NCBI RefSeq assembly: GCF_009800925.1 | Contig: NZ_WOYF01000002.1 | Span: 248,001 to 312,000 of the forward strand | Source: Budvicia diplopodorum | Lineage (GTDB): Bacteria; Pseudomonadota; Gammaproteobacteria; Enterobacterales; Enterobacteriaceae | Direction of reading: 5' to 3' | DNA length: 64,000 nt | Shown: in pieces, positions 54,441 through 64,000 of the stretch | Position numbering within the stretch: the stretch's first letter is position 1 | Layout: each line of letters begins with the position of its first letter | The notes under the pieces: generated by a model | Told to the model about the DNA's origin: nothing | Database searches by the model: none | Seen by the model: the letters and a program-made list of their open reading frames with translations, nothing else | Program-made: the position numbers and the translations under genes

Positions 54441-55128
54441 CAATAATGCTCCGATGCAATGTGATTAAAACCATAGCCTGAACAGTCCATCACCGCATCG
54501 CGTAAAAGTAGAGAGAGTCGGTGTATAACCGTTCAGATAAAAAACCAGACTACTAGACAGATAATATCAATAACTTAGCAACTGAGGAAGAATTCAATAC
54601 TAAACAGGTATAAAACCACATTATCTTACACACAATGGTTTAAAAAACTGGTGATTTCAAACTGTCTAGCAAATGATTTTAACAGACTAATATATATTTT
54701 TTGTGAAAGCGAGTCAGATTTCAGCCGATAACTAACGGGCTAAGCGTTCTATTTTAGTTAGCCATGTTTCCATTTAGCCTGGCATATTTCATTAACCCTA
54801 CTTAATCAGATGAATTATCAGAATAATTTAATCACTTCCGCTCGCTATCTAAATAAACACAATGGCGTTTATCGGTAAAAATCCAACAATAGCAACGCGT
54901 TATTCACGCCTAATTTAACGCTTATTGATGAAGTGATAAAACCTCATTTTTTGGACTACTAAAGTCATAATATATTCATTCTAAATATATGAAAATACCC
55001 TTTTCATTGGGAAACGTGGCCAAACCAAAAGATTTAGCCATAAAATTCACGGTATACTGTAGTATCAGCTCAGTTTACCGTTTGACGGCACCCGCAGACA
55101 TCGGCTAAAAGTCACAAGGAAATACTCC
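54441..55128. other. divergent control region of the ter core and enzyme operons
   Basis: About 690 bp, AT-rich, no convincing ORF, between leftward terA and the rightward ATP-grasp operon. A possible rightward -10 (TATACT, 55053-55058) is seen. It is the only shared control region for the two halves. Confidence 0.6.
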
Positions 55129-56133
55129 ATGCTATTGTTTACAGAAGGATTATCATCACAAAGAGAAATAATTGCTGGTATTAAATCTCTTTACCCTTCG
55201 CTGTTCATTGTCTCGACCCATTCTCAGGAAAGGCCGGAAATTCATGAATTTTCTGACGCTAACCAGTTTGAACCTCAGAACGCCGACGAAAGATTGAGTT
55301 TTTTACGCGATACCATTCGCAAATATGAGATAAAACTGCTTCACGCGGGTAAACATACGTTATGGTATGAAGAGCATCGTAGCCGCATTGAGTCTTTAGG
55401 CGTTACTCTGGTTACCGGCGTTTCTGACGTAGAGATGTTTGAGATTGCCGACAGTAAAATCCGTTTCGCCCGGCTGATGGAACAGTACCGCCTGCCGGTG
55501 GTACCTTCTATTGAAATCACCCATGCAGACCAGCTAGAAACCGAACTGAAAGCCCGCCCTTTCGGTGACGATGCGTTACATTGCGTTAAACCGGTTAAAG
55601 GCATTTATGGCATGGGTTTTTGGAAGCTCTCCGACGAAATTCCAGCGGCCCGCTGTTTTTATGATACGGATTCCAGAATGGCCAACGTTGGCGTTTTTTT
55701 ACACGCCATGAAACTGAGTGAAGATTTCAAGCCACTGGTGTTAATGCCTTATCTGGACGGCCCTGAACGCTCTGTTGATATGGTTGTCCAAGCCGGTAAG
55801 GTCATCAAGGCCGTTGCCAGAGTCAAAAAGGGTTCCTACCAGTTTTTTGAAAATCAGGGGCCAGCTATCGACTTAGCAATAGCCTGTGCATCGGTGATTA
55901 ACGCCGACGGTATTGTTAACGTACAAACTCGTAATGCGCCAGACGGAAGCCCGGTACTGCTGGAAATCAACCTTCGTCCATCGGGTGGCATCGGCTATTT
56001 AGCCCATTCAGGTATCAATCTACCGGCGCTATTTGTTCAAACCTTTCTCGGTCTGGAACCGTCTGTAGTGGCGACGGGTAGCTTGGTACCCAACGTCATG
56101 GTTCGTCCTTTAACACAGGCTATCGTCATTTAA
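55129..56133 (+). CDS. ATP-grasp enzyme of the Ter-associated biosynthetic module
   Basis: A 334-residue ATP-grasp ligase. The nucleotide-binding middle (about 120-240) includes H-C-V-K-P-V-K-G-I-Y-G-M-G and L-M-P-Y-L-D-G-P-E-R-S-V-D. The metal-binding end is P-V-L-L-E-I-N-L-R-P-S-G-G near residue 285. It should join a carboxylate to an amine or similar acceptor with ATP. First gene of a tight five-gene operon found with ter genes; substrate unknown. Confidence 0.85.
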   Translation: MLLFTEGLSSQREIIAGIKSLYPSLFIVSTHSQERPEIHEFSDANQFEPQNADERLSFLRDTIRKYEIKLLHAGKHTLWYEEHRSRIESLGVTLVTGVSDVEMFEIADSKIRFARLMEQYRLPVVPSIEITHADQLETELKARPFGDDALHCVKPVKGIYGMGFWKLSDEIPAARCFYDTDSRMANVGVFLHAMKLSEDFKPLVLMPYLDGPERSVDMVVQAGKVIKAVARVKKGSYQFFENQGPAIDLAIACASVINADGIVNVQTRNAPDGSPVLLEINLRPSGGIGYLAHSGINLPALFVQTFLGLEPSVVATGSLVPNVMVRPLTQAIVI

Positions 56134-56173
56134 CCATCGACGCTGTTTACCCTTCATACCATCAGGGAATTTA

Positions 56174-57286
56174 ATGTTAACAATTGAGTTATCAACGGGT
56201 GTCATTTCAGTGTGCTCTGACGGGCAGGCCGAGCTGAGTTCGCTGTTTGAAATGGCGGAAAGAAATAATCCTAAACGCTCATTTCTGTTTGTCAGTAAAG
56301 TGCTGGGTAAACATATTCCAGTCACGCCGTCGGCCATGAAAGCCAGCCACCGCACGTTGGCGGCTAAAATCCCTACGGGCTTACCCGAACCCGTTTTATT
56401 TATTGGCATGGCTGAAACCGCAGTCGGTCTGGCTGCTGGGGTACATCGGGAATATACCCGGCTTGGGCATCAAGCCTGTTTAGTGACATCAACGCGTCAT
56501 CCGGTTGACGGAGAGCTGTTTTGCGAATTCAAAGAAAATCACAGCCACGCTACCGACCACCTGATTTACTTACCCGAAGACCCACGGCTGCGTGAACGGT
56601 TTTTAACTGCCAAATCCTTAGTGTTGGTTGATGATGAAGCCACTACCGGCAACACCTTCTTTAATCTGTATCAGTCATTATCGGCCGCGGGTCTTTCGCA
56701 GCTATCACACATTGTGACGGCCACCCTGACCAACTGGAGCGATGGCAAATTAGCCAGCCGGTTAGATATTCCGGTTAACGAAGTCTGTCTGGTATCTGGC
56801 TCATGGTCGTGGCAGCCAAAGCCAGATGCACCGGTGCCGGTGATGCCATCGGTTAACGTCACCGCCCGCGGGTTAGCCCCCATGGCTACTCAACAAAATT
56901 GGGGGCGGCTTGGCTGTGAGCAACATCAGCTAACGTTAACCAGTAATCACACCCAATACGCCGGTAAGAAAATACTCATTCTTGGCACCGGCGAGTTTAT
57001 GTGGCAGCCCTTCTTGCTGGGTGAGCAACTCGAAGCCGCCGGAGCAGAGGTCTACCTCAGCTCCACAACCCGTTCGCCCATATCCATCGGAATGGCAATC
57101 AAGTGCGGCGTCGCCTTCGGTGATAACTACGGGCTAGGCATCGCTAACTTTATGTACAATATTTTCCCAAATGATTATCAGCACATTCTGTTATGTACCG
57201 AAACGCCGGCCTCGTTTATCGATCCTGAACTTCAGGCCTATTTAAGCGGCGGCAACGCCACTCTGGAGATCATTGTTCATGACTAA
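56174..57286 (+). CDS. phosphoribosyltransferase with C-terminal TRSP domain
   Basis: A 370-residue protein. The PRPP-binding loop L-V-L-V-D-D-E-A-T-T-G-N-T is near residue 155 and defines a type I phosphoribosyltransferase of the Ter-linked PRTase_2 group. The last 120 residues (from about 260, I-L-G-T-G-E-F-M-W-Q-P-F) form the TRSP-type domain, named for its conserved residues, here in S-S-T-T-R-S-P. Predicted to transfer or cleave a ribose-phosphate group. Its stop overlaps the HAD gene start. Confidence 0.87.
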   Translation: MLTIELSTGVISVCSDGQAELSSLFEMAERNNPKRSFLFVSKVLGKHIPVTPSAMKASHRTLAAKIPTGLPEPVLFIGMAETAVGLAAGVHREYTRLGHQACLVTSTRHPVDGELFCEFKENHSHATDHLIYLPEDPRLRERFLTAKSLVLVDDEATTGNTFFNLYQSLSAAGLSQLSHIVTATLTNWSDGKLASRLDIPVNEVCLVSGSWSWQPKPDAPVPVMPSVNVTARGLAPMATQQNWGRLGCEQHQLTLTSNHTQYAGKKILILGTGEFMWQPFLLGEQLEAAGAEVYLSSTTRSPISIGMAIKCGVAFGDNYGLGIANFMYNIFPNDYQHILLCTETPASFIDPELQAYLSGGNATLEIIVHD

Positions 57287-58067
57287 ATTGTTCATGGCTA
57301 CCCCGTCACAGCCTATTGCCCTGATCGATCTGGATGACACAATTTTCCAGACTAAACGTAAGATGCTCAATGAACAGAACATCGAGCCCAAGCACGTAGG
57401 CGCTCTGGATCGGCAGCTGCAGCCGCGCAGCTTTATGAGTGAAAAGCAGTTTAACTTGGTTAACTGGCTATTAAGTACCGCAGAAACCATTCCCGTCACG
57501 GCGCGGGGAACAGAAGAACTGTCGAGAGTGCAGGTTCCCTTCACCAGTTGGGCCATCGCTACCCACGGTGCGGTTATACTCAATAAACATCGCCAGCCGG
57601 ACGACGAGTGGAAAAGCATTGTTCTCACGCGGTTAAAACTGATATCACCCTTAGTCATTCAACTGCGTGAGGCCTGCGAACAATTGCTGGATAAAATGCA
57701 GGTTGAGGGCTGGGCCAGAATCAACTACGAATATGACCAACAGCCGATCTATTTGGTTATGAAGCACACCGACAGCACTAAAGCGCAAGAGATCTATCGG
57801 GTAGCTGAACGGCTGCTAAAAGAGCAAGATTGCTCAGAATTCTACCTGCACAGCAACGGTAATAACGTTGCATTTTTACCCCACTGCATTGATAAAGGTC
57901 AGGCGGTCAAGCATCTGCTCAGCCGGTTACGCGCCGATGCGCCAGACCGGCCGGTTTTGGGGCTAGGTGACAGCACCAGCGACCACCGTTTTCTGCATCT
58001 ATGCGATTGGTTTGGCATGCCTCAAAATAGCCAGTTATCACAATTCTTATCCCCCTTGATTAAGTAA
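57279..58067 (+). CDS. HAD-superfamily hydrolase of the Ter module
   Basis: A 262-residue haloacid-dehalogenase-type phosphatase. The nucleophile motif is I-D-L-D-D-T-I-F near residue 20 and motif IV is L-G-L-G-D-S-T-S-D-H-R-F near residue 230. A cap region lies between. ATG 57279 overlaps the PRTase stop by 8 nt; ATG 57294 and TTG 57273 are alternatives. It probably removes a phosphate from the product of the operon's phosphoribosyltransferases (inference). Confidence 0.86.
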   Translation: MTKLFMATPSQPIALIDLDDTIFQTKRKMLNEQNIEPKHVGALDRQLQPRSFMSEKQFNLVNWLLSTAETIPVTARGTEELSRVQVPFTSWAIATHGAVILNKHRQPDDEWKSIVLTRLKLISPLVIQLREACEQLLDKMQVEGWARINYEYDQQPIYLVMKHTDSTKAQEIYRVAERLLKEQDCSEFYLHSNGNNVAFLPHCIDKGQAVKHLLSRLRADAPDRPVLGLGDSTSDHRFLHLCDWFGMPQNSQLSQFLSPLIK

Positions 58068-58079
58068 GTTGGAGTTAAC

Positions 58080-59162
58080 GTGCCACAACGCGGATTTTCC
58101 GGATCTTACCCCGCTGACTGGGTCAGTTTTCTATTAAATACCGTCAGCACTGAAATGACACCGGTAGAAGAGAAAGAACGCCTGATTCAAAGCGGCGAAA
58201 AACATTATTCAGAGATGCTTAGCGAAGAGCCTGAGCCGAGTCAGTTTCATCTTGAGCTTTATCAGGGCGCACTGGAAGCAGGAAGCCACCGGCTAGCCAC
58301 TGAAGTGATGGCGCTGGCTAAGGCGCTGAAAGGCAATATGCCGAGCCAAGACATCATTTTGGTCAGCCTGGTCCGGGCTGGGGTTCCGCTCGGCGTGTTG
58401 CTGCACCTAGCCCTGAGAAAGCTGGGCGTCGCTTCACACCACTATGGCATCAGCATTGTTCGCGATCGCGGTATTGATGATGTGGCCATGAAACAGATAG
58501 AACGGCAGCACGGCACTCAGGGTATCGTTTTTGTTGACGGCTGGACAGGTAAAGGCGCCATCACTCAGGAACTGCAGCGTTCACTGTCAACCCGCTCAGG
58601 CTACCCACTGCGGGATCGCTTAGTGGTGCTGGCAGACGTATGCGGCAGCGCTTGGTTAAGCGCCTCTACCGACGACTGGCTGATTCCCTTTGGTATTTTA
58701 GGCGCGCCGGTTTCAGGCTTGATATCGCGCTCCATCTGGTCAGCCGACGATTACCACGGTAGCGTCAGGTGCGACCATTTAGCGAAATTTGACCGTAGCA
58801 TTTCATTTATTGAAACTATGATTAAAGAGTGGGAGCGTATCGATATCGCAGCCATTGAACCCGCTATATGTGATGACCCAAGGGTTCAACCCTTGCTGAA
58901 ACTCAGTCAGGATACCGTAACATCGCTGGCCGACCGGTATGGAATTAAAAACCGTAATCGCATAAAACCGGGTATTGCCGAAGCCACTCGGGCAGTATTA
59001 AGGCGGCTCCCCGACCACGTTTTAGTACGTTCTAAAACCGATAAAGACGTTTCTCTACTGATGTACCTGACCGAAAAACTGTCTATTCCGGTTCAGGAAG
59101 TCGGCGAGGCTATTGCGCCTTATCGGGCAATTACGATCATTAAAAAGGTAGGTAAAGAATGA
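58080..59162 (+). CDS. PELOTA/StiP-type phosphoribosyltransferase-like protein
   Basis: A 360-residue protein matching the StiP/PRTase_1 family. The phosphoribosyltransferase-like part (about 30-260) has S-L-V-R-A-G-V-P-L-G near residue 97 and the modified PRPP loop F-V-D-G-W-T-G-K-G-A near 156. The C-terminal 100 residues are a PELOTA-like RNA-binding domain. Older databases call the family cysteine protease StiP, which the motifs do not support. The start is GTG with GGAG 5 nt upstream. Overlaps the next gene by 4 nt. Confidence 0.85.
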   Translation: MPQRGFSGSYPADWVSFLLNTVSTEMTPVEEKERLIQSGEKHYSEMLSEEPEPSQFHLELYQGALEAGSHRLATEVMALAKALKGNMPSQDIILVSLVRAGVPLGVLLHLALRKLGVASHHYGISIVRDRGIDDVAMKQIERQHGTQGIVFVDGWTGKGAITQELQRSLSTRSGYPLRDRLVVLADVCGSAWLSASTDDWLIPFGILGAPVSGLISRSIWSADDYHGSVRCDHLAKFDRSISFIETMIKEWERIDIAAIEPAICDDPRVQPLLKLSQDTVTSLADRYGIKNRNRIKPGIAEATRAVLRRLPDHVLVRSKTDKDVSLLMYLTEKLSIPVQEVGEAIAPYRAITIIKKVGKE

Positions 59163-60097
59163 TTACTCCCTACGATTTGGGCGCAACTCTGTACATGCCG
59201 GCCACCCGAAACGATCTGTTTCAGGTGATAGCCCAAAATAAATATCCGCACTTAAAATCATTAGTTATTTGTCTGGAAGATGCCGTCGTTGAACGGGAAA
59301 TTGAGCTGGGGATTGAAAACCTCAGCGTGCTGCTGGCAGGCATTGCGCAGCTTGAGCTTAAAGACGGGCCGTTAATCTTTATCCGCCCGCGTAATATTCC
59401 CATGGCTAAAAGGTTAATCGTCGAACTGGATCTGACTAAGGTCACCGGGTTCGTGCTGCCTAAGTTTGAACTGAGTCAGGTTGAAGAATGGAGTCAGGCA
59501 CTGTCCGGCACCCATCTTCTGGCGATGCCAACGCTGGAAACGGCCAGCTGCTTTGACGCAGCGAAGATGAACCAGCTAGCCACAACCATGCGCAACGATG
59601 CTTATTTCTCCGCCAAGACGATTGTACTGAGGATCGGCGGTAACGATCTGATGCACGCGTTGGGCATTCGCCGCAACCGGGCTAAAACCCTGTATGACGG
59701 CCCGCTGGGCTACGCAATAAAAATGATCGTCTGCACCTTCGGTGCCCACGGGTTTTCGATGACCGCTCCGGTATGCGAAATTATCGACTCTCCGGCCATA
59801 TTGCTGGCGGAACTGGAAATAGATAATGAACACGGTTTGGTCGGCAAAACCGCTATTCATCCGAAGCAAATAGAGCATATCAACAATGCCTTTAAGGTTC
59901 AGGTGACCGACTATCTCGACGCGCTAAAGATCCTTAACAGCAACTGCGCGGTTTTCCAGTCAAACGGTGCCATGTGCGAACCGGCAACCCACCATATGTG
60001 GGCTAAAAACATTGTGGCACGCTCACAGTCTTATGGGTTTATAGATGAAATAGCTCATTCGCTGTATGAACAGCATCGATCGGAAAAGATCTTATAG
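59159..60097 (+). CDS. CitE/HpcH-like aldolase-lyase of the Ter module
   Basis: A 312-residue TIM-barrel lyase of the citrate-lyase-beta/HpcH family. It shows A-T-L-Y-M-P-A-T-R-N-D, I-C-L-E-D-A-V (metal-binding acid), I-R-P-R-N, L-P-K-F-E, P-T-L-E and K-T-A-I-H-P-K-Q-I. It is predicted to cleave or form a C-C bond on a CoA-free substrate, as other parts of citrate lyase are absent. Last gene of the five-gene operon. Confidence 0.88.
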   Translation: MITPYDLGATLYMPATRNDLFQVIAQNKYPHLKSLVICLEDAVVEREIELGIENLSVLLAGIAQLELKDGPLIFIRPRNIPMAKRLIVELDLTKVTGFVLPKFELSQVEEWSQALSGTHLLAMPTLETASCFDAAKMNQLATTMRNDAYFSAKTIVLRIGGNDLMHALGIRRNRAKTLYDGPLGYAIKMIVCTFGAHGFSMTAPVCEIIDSPAILLAELEIDNEHGLVGKTAIHPKQIEHINNAFKVQVTDYLDALKILNSNCAVFQSNGAMCEPATHHMWAKNIVARSQSYGFIDEIAHSLYEQHRSEKIL

Positions 60098-60100
60098 TAA

Positions 60101-60122
60101 AAAGGCCGCTTTCGCGGCCTTT
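60101..60122. terminator. terminator at the right edge of the ter locus
   Basis: A 9-bp stem AAAGGCCGC / GCGGCCTTT with a TTTC loop, then TCTCTTT. It can serve both the lyase gene and convergent valS. Confidence 0.85.
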
Positions 60123-60149
60123 CTCTTTATTACCTAACCCAATATCAAA

Positions 60150-63005
60150 TCACAGCACCGCTATCGTCGCTTTCTGCTCCAACAGCTTAGCTTTATCTTC
60201 TGCAAAGCTCACCAAACGTTCACGCTCTTTGGCGACTACCGCTTCAGGCGCTCTGGCAACAAAGCCTTCGTTTGACAGCTTAGTTTCAATCTTACCGATT
60301 TCGTCTTCGATGCGGGTGACTTCTTTCGATAGGCGGGCCAGTTCGGCGTCTTTATCAACTAAGCCGGCCATTGGGATCAGTAGTTCAGTCCCTTCCACCA
60401 GCTTGGCCACAGACACCGGGCCTTTGTCGCCAGCGGCCAAAATAGTAATAGACTCCAGACGGGCCAGCGCTTTAATAAAGCTCTCGTTTTCAGTAACCCG
60501 ACGCAGAGCCGCATCGTTGACATCGCGCAGTAGAACTTCCAGCGCTTTGCCCGGAGCAATATTCATTTCAGCACGGATACTACGCACCGCTTCAATCAGC
60601 TGCTTTATCCACTCTAAGTCTGCCAGCGCCGCTTCATCAGCCAAGTTAACGTCATACTCAGGCATCGCCTGTAGCATGATTGTGTCGGCATCAATGCCTT
60701 TTAGCAGTTTTACCCGCTGCCAGATGGTTTCAGTGATAAACGGAATAATCGGATGAGCTAAGCGTAATAACGCTTCCAGCACGGTGACCAGCGTATGACG
60801 AGTTCCACGCAGTTCGGCCTCAGAACCACCGTTCATCACCGGCTTAGTTAGCTCTAAATACCAGTCACAGAACTGATTCCAAGTGAACTCATACAGAATA
60901 CCGGCCGCCATATCAAAGCGGTAAGTATCGAAGGCTTCACGGTAGGCTCTTACCGTTTGGTTAAACTCGGCCAGGATCCAACGGTCAGCCAAAGAAAGCA
61001 CCATTTCGCCGCCGTTCATGCCGCAATCCCGATCTTCGGTGTTCATCAGCACAAAGCGGCTGGCGTTCCACAGCTTATTACAGAAGTTACGGTAGCCTTC
61101 GAGGCGTTTCATATCCCAGTTGATGTCACGACCGGTTGAAGCCAGCGCGGCCAGCGTAAAGCGCAGCGCATCGGTACCGTGCGGTTCAATACCGTTCGGG
61201 AACTGCTTCTCGGTACGCTTGCGAATTTTCTCAGCCAGCTGCGGCTGCATCATATTACCGGTACGTTTTTCTAACAGCTCTTCCAGCGAAATACCGTCAA
61301 TCATGTCCAACGGATCGATCACGTTACCCTTTGACTTAGACATTTTCTGCCCTTCGTCATCGCGGATCAGGCCGGTCATATATACGGTATGGAATGGCAC
61401 CTGCGGCTTACCGTTTTCATCTTTCACGAAGTGCATGGTCATCATGATCATCCGGGCTATCCAGAAGAAAATAATGTCAAAACCGCTGACCACCACGCTC
61501 GACGGGTGGAAGGCTCTCAGGTCGGCAGTGTCGTTTGGCCAGCCCAAGGTAGAGAAGGTCCACAGGCCGGAAGAGAACCAGGTATCCAGAACGTCTTCGT
61601 CCTGAGTCAGCGCCACCTCAGCGGCTAAACCGTTTTCGCTACGGACTTCGGCTTCATCGCGACCAACGTAAACGTTGCCTGCTGCGTCGTACCATGCAGG
61701 AATACGGTGCCCCCACCAAAGCTGGCGAGAAATACACCAGTCCTGAATGTCGCGCATCCAGCTGAAATACATATTTTCGTACTGCTTCGGCACGAACTGA
61801 ATTTCACCCTGTTCAACCGCTTCTACCGCCACTTTAGCCAGCGGCGCTGTGCGCACATACCATTGGTCGGTCAGCATCGGCTCGATAACCACGCCGCCAC
61901 GATCGCCATAAGGCACGGTCAGATCGTGAGGTTTGATTTCATCTAGCAGGCCCAGTTGATCAAACGCGGCCACTACCGCTTTACGCGCGGCAAAACGCTC
62001 AAGGCCACGGAACGGCTCGGGGATGTCATTGCTCCACGCGCTGCTCTCTTCGCCGTTAGTATTAAATACTTCAGCGGTCTGGCGGATATCACCGTCGAAA
62101 GTCAGCACGTTGATCATTGGCAGCGCATGGCGCTTACCGACTTCATAGTCGTTAAAGTCGTGGGCCGGGGTGATTTTCACACAGCCGGTGCCTTTGTCCA
62201 TCTCGGCGTGTTCATCGCCAAGAATAGGAATTCGACGACCCACCAGCGGCAGAATAATTTCTTTGCCGATCAGGTCGTTGTAACGAGGATCTTCAGGGTT
62301 TACCACAACGCCGGTATCGCCAAGCATGGTTTCAGGGCGCGTGGTCGCTACCACTAAATAGTCTTTACCTTCGGCGGTTTTTGCGCCGTCGGCCAACGGA
62401 TAACGCAGGTGCCACATGGAGCCTTTAGACTCGCGGTTCTCTACTTCAAGATCGGAAATCGCGGTACGCAGTTTCGGATCCCAGTTCACCAGACGTTTAC
62501 CGCGGTAAATCAAATCTTCTTTATACAAACGCACGAACACTTCGCGTACCGCATTGGACAAACCTTCATCCATGGTGAAGCGTTCACGCTCCCAGTCTAC
62601 GGAATCGCCCAAGCGGCGCATTTGGCGGGTAATCGTGCCGCCCGATTCTGCTTTCCACTGCCAGATTTTATCGATAAAAGCATCGCGACCGTAGTCGTGG
62701 CGGGTTTTGCCTTCTTCAGCCGCAATTTTGCGCTCAACCACCATCTGGGTGGCGATACCCGCATGGTCCGTTCCCGCCTGCCACAGGGTATTTTTGCCCT
62801 GCATACGCTGATAGCGGATCATCGCGTCCATGATGGTTTGCTGGAAAGCGTGCCCCATATGCAGGCTGCCGGTCACGTTCGGCGGCGGGATCATGATGCT
62901 GTAGCTTTCTTTGCTGGTGTCACCGTGTGGTTTGAAGTAACCACTCTCTTCCCAATGTTGGTAAAGTGACTGTTCAATGTCTTGCGGGTTGTATGTTTTT
63001 TCCAT
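60150..63005 (-). CDS. valS: valyl-tRNA synthetase
   Basis: A 951-residue class Ia aminoacyl-tRNA synthetase, same length as E. coli ValS. The HIGH motif appears as G-S-L-H-M-G-H-A near residue 45 and K-M-S-K-S-K-G-N near residue 555. The editing (CP1) domain lies between, and a C-terminal coiled coil (about 880-951, [16 protein letters not shown]) is present. Follows holC by 14 nt and is likely co-transcribed with pepA-holC. Confidence 0.98.
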   Translation of the reverse strand: MEKTYNPQDIEQSLYQHWEESGYFKPHGDTSKESYSIMIPPPNVTGSLHMGHAFQQTIMDAMIRYQRMQGKNTLWQAGTDHAGIATQMVVERKIAAEEGKTRHDYGRDAFIDKIWQWKAESGGTITRQMRRLGDSVDWERERFTMDEGLSNAVREVFVRLYKEDLIYRGKRLVNWDPKLRTAISDLEVENRESKGSMWHLRYPLADGAKTAEGKDYLVVATTRPETMLGDTGVVVNPEDPRYNDLIGKEIILPLVGRRIPILGDEHAEMDKGTGCVKITPAHDFNDYEVGKRHALPMINVLTFDGDIRQTAEVFNTNGEESSAWSNDIPEPFRGLERFAARKAVVAAFDQLGLLDEIKPHDLTVPYGDRGGVVIEPMLTDQWYVRTAPLAKVAVEAVEQGEIQFVPKQYENMYFSWMRDIQDWCISRQLWWGHRIPAWYDAAGNVYVGRDEAEVRSENGLAAEVALTQDEDVLDTWFSSGLWTFSTLGWPNDTADLRAFHPSSVVVSGFDIIFFWIARMIMMTMHFVKDENGKPQVPFHTVYMTGLIRDDEGQKMSKSKGNVIDPLDMIDGISLEELLEKRTGNMMQPQLAEKIRKRTEKQFPNGIEPHGTDALRFTLAALASTGRDINWDMKRLEGYRNFCNKLWNASRFVLMNTEDRDCGMNGGEMVLSLADRWILAEFNQTVRAYREAFDTYRFDMAAGILYEFTWNQFCDWYLELTKPVMNGGSEAELRGTRHTLVTVLEALLRLAHPIIPFITETIWQRVKLLKGIDADTIMLQAMPEYDVNLADEAALADLEWIKQLIEAVRSIRAEMNIAPGKALEVLLRDVNDAALRRVTENESFIKALARLESITILAAGDKGPVSVAKLVEGTELLIPMAGLVDKDAELARLSKEVTRIEDEIGKIETKLSNEGFVARAPEAVVAKERERLVSFAEDKAKLLEQKATIAVL

Positions 63006-63019
63006 AATCTTTTTTTACG

Positions 63020-63472
63020 CTATTTAGTGGTTGGCGGCGTTACTGTGGACAGGTTAAAACCGACGCTGCGATAAATTTTATAACGTTCGCGCGCCAACTG
63101 TTTCAACTCATCTTCATGTGGAACGAAGTCTACCACTTCATAAAATGCGGTGGCAAAATCCGGAAACTGCGGTAACAGAGAAATAAGTAAATCCCGAGGG
63201 GAATTGCCCCGGCGCTCGGGCCAGCACAGCTCAACGGGAGCGCCGTATTTCGGACCTTCTCCGGCCAGATTATGAGGAACGAACTCCTCGGTATCTCGCT
63301 GCCATAAGGCGTCATCTAAACGCTGCGCTTGCTCAAGGCTCTCACAGGCGATTAATACCCGTTTTCCCATACGCCAGCGCTGTGCGGCAATGGCACAGGT
63401 CAGCGCTTCACAGGCAGACAGCCCTTGTGACGTATTGCTATGGTCGAGCAGGTAAAATGTCGCGTTTTTCAT
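63020..63472 (-). CDS. holC: DNA polymerase III chi subunit
   Basis: A 150-residue protein that connects the clamp-loader psi subunit to SSB. It shows M-K-N-A-T-F-Y-L-L-D-H, R-W-R-M-G-K-R-V-L-I-A-C, L-W-Q-R-D-T-E-E-F-V-P-H-N and the C-terminal R-E-R-Y-K-I-Y-R-S-V-G-F-N-L. Located between pepA and valS as in E. coli. Confidence 0.96.
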   Translation of the reverse strand: MKNATFYLLDHSNTSQGLSACEALTCAIAAQRWRMGKRVLIACESLEQAQRLDDALWQRDTEEFVPHNLAGEGPKYGAPVELCWPERRGNSPRDLLISLLPQFPDFATAFYEVVDFVPHEDELKQLARERYKIYRSVGFNLSTVTPPTTK

Positions 63473-63506
63473 AACGGCCGGAAAGTACTCTCAATTTAAT
63501 GGCTAA

Positions 63507-63525
63507 GGGCACGCGCTGCGTGCCC
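63507..63525. terminator. hairpin between pepA and holC
   Basis: An 8-bp perfect stem GGGCACGC / GCGTGCCC with a 3-nt loop; no T-run in either direction. It probably modulates read-through or mRNA stability rather than ending transcription. Confidence 0.55.
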
Positions 63526-63602
63526 CTGATAAACCCGGTGATAATAGCAAAGAAGTGATAAAGGCGGCAGAAATAACTGCACCGCCGTTACGCTCCGTTT
63601 AT

Positions 63603-64000
<398 letters not shown>

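Noticed and set aside
60229-62969. Long plus-strand frames opposite valS (up to 186 codons)
   Set aside because: Antisense shadows of valS without ribosome sites or domain features.

Overview
The window is chromosomal DNA from a member of the Enterobacterales. The backbone follows the gene order of the E. coli 100-minute/0-minute region almost gene for gene, and the proteins align along their length with the E. coli versions as I remember them. The order is thrC(start)-thrB-thrA-thrL, yjtD, arcA, creA, rob, gpmB, yjjX, trpR, slt, ettA, then radA-serB, smp, yjjV, osmY, prfC, rimI-holD, rsmC, ridA, yjgK, argI, rraB, and finally valS-holC-pepA(partial). Compared with E. coli, creBCD, nadR, the deo operon, yjjG, pyrBI and yjgMN are not at their usual places. 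No rRNA, tRNA, insertion sequence or CRISPR array was seen. The genus cannot be fixed from sequence alone; a Budviciaceae-like member is only a guess.

Three insertions break this backbone. (1) Between ettA and radA (about 14.3-28.4 kb) lie a YraR-like protein, a divergent LysR/zinc-free dehydrogenase pair, and a complete ygcNOP-QRSUW-yqcE-ygcE cluster. That cluster encodes an ETF/ETF-dehydrogenase-like electron chain (YgcQR, YgcN, YgcO), an alkyl-DHAP-synthase-like FAD oxidase (YgcU), a short-chain dehydrogenase (YgcW), two MFS carriers, an FGGY kinase and the GlpP-type antiterminator YgcP. The two divergent operons, ygcWUSRQ and yqcE-ygcE, begin with the same 69-nt leader. Each leader holds a strong intrinsic terminator and a mutually exclusive antiterminator stem, and each is preceded by a near-consensus CRP site. 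This looks like a CRP plus YgcP double lock on one catabolic regulon. (2) Between holD and rsmC sits an AT-rich mig-14-like gene. (3) Between rraB and valS lies a roughly 17 kb Ter stress-response locus.

The Ter locus has three blocks. Rightward on the left are terY-terX-terY, then, after a terminator, terY(zinc ribbon)-PP2C phosphatase-protein kinase. In the middle, leftward, is the terABCDE core, without terZ or terF. On the right, rightward, is a five-gene enzyme operon: ATP-grasp, PRTase-TRSP, HAD, PELOTA/StiP-type PRTase and a CitE/HpcH-like lyase. These parts match the published comparative-genomic description of Ter systems: a phosphorylation switch, TerD-family calcium/metal-binding proteins with the TerC membrane protein, and a module predicted to make a nucleoside-like metabolite.

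The radA-serB gap holds a chain of nine consecutive hairpins. Its wobble pairs and GNRA loops favour the strand opposite to radA-serB, and three of its apical loops carry GGA. Other regulatory features include a thr leader peptide with attenuator, an FNR box before arcA, a TrpR operator at trpR, paired ARG boxes at argI, and a 16-bp tandem repeat grown out of the 3' end of rsmC.
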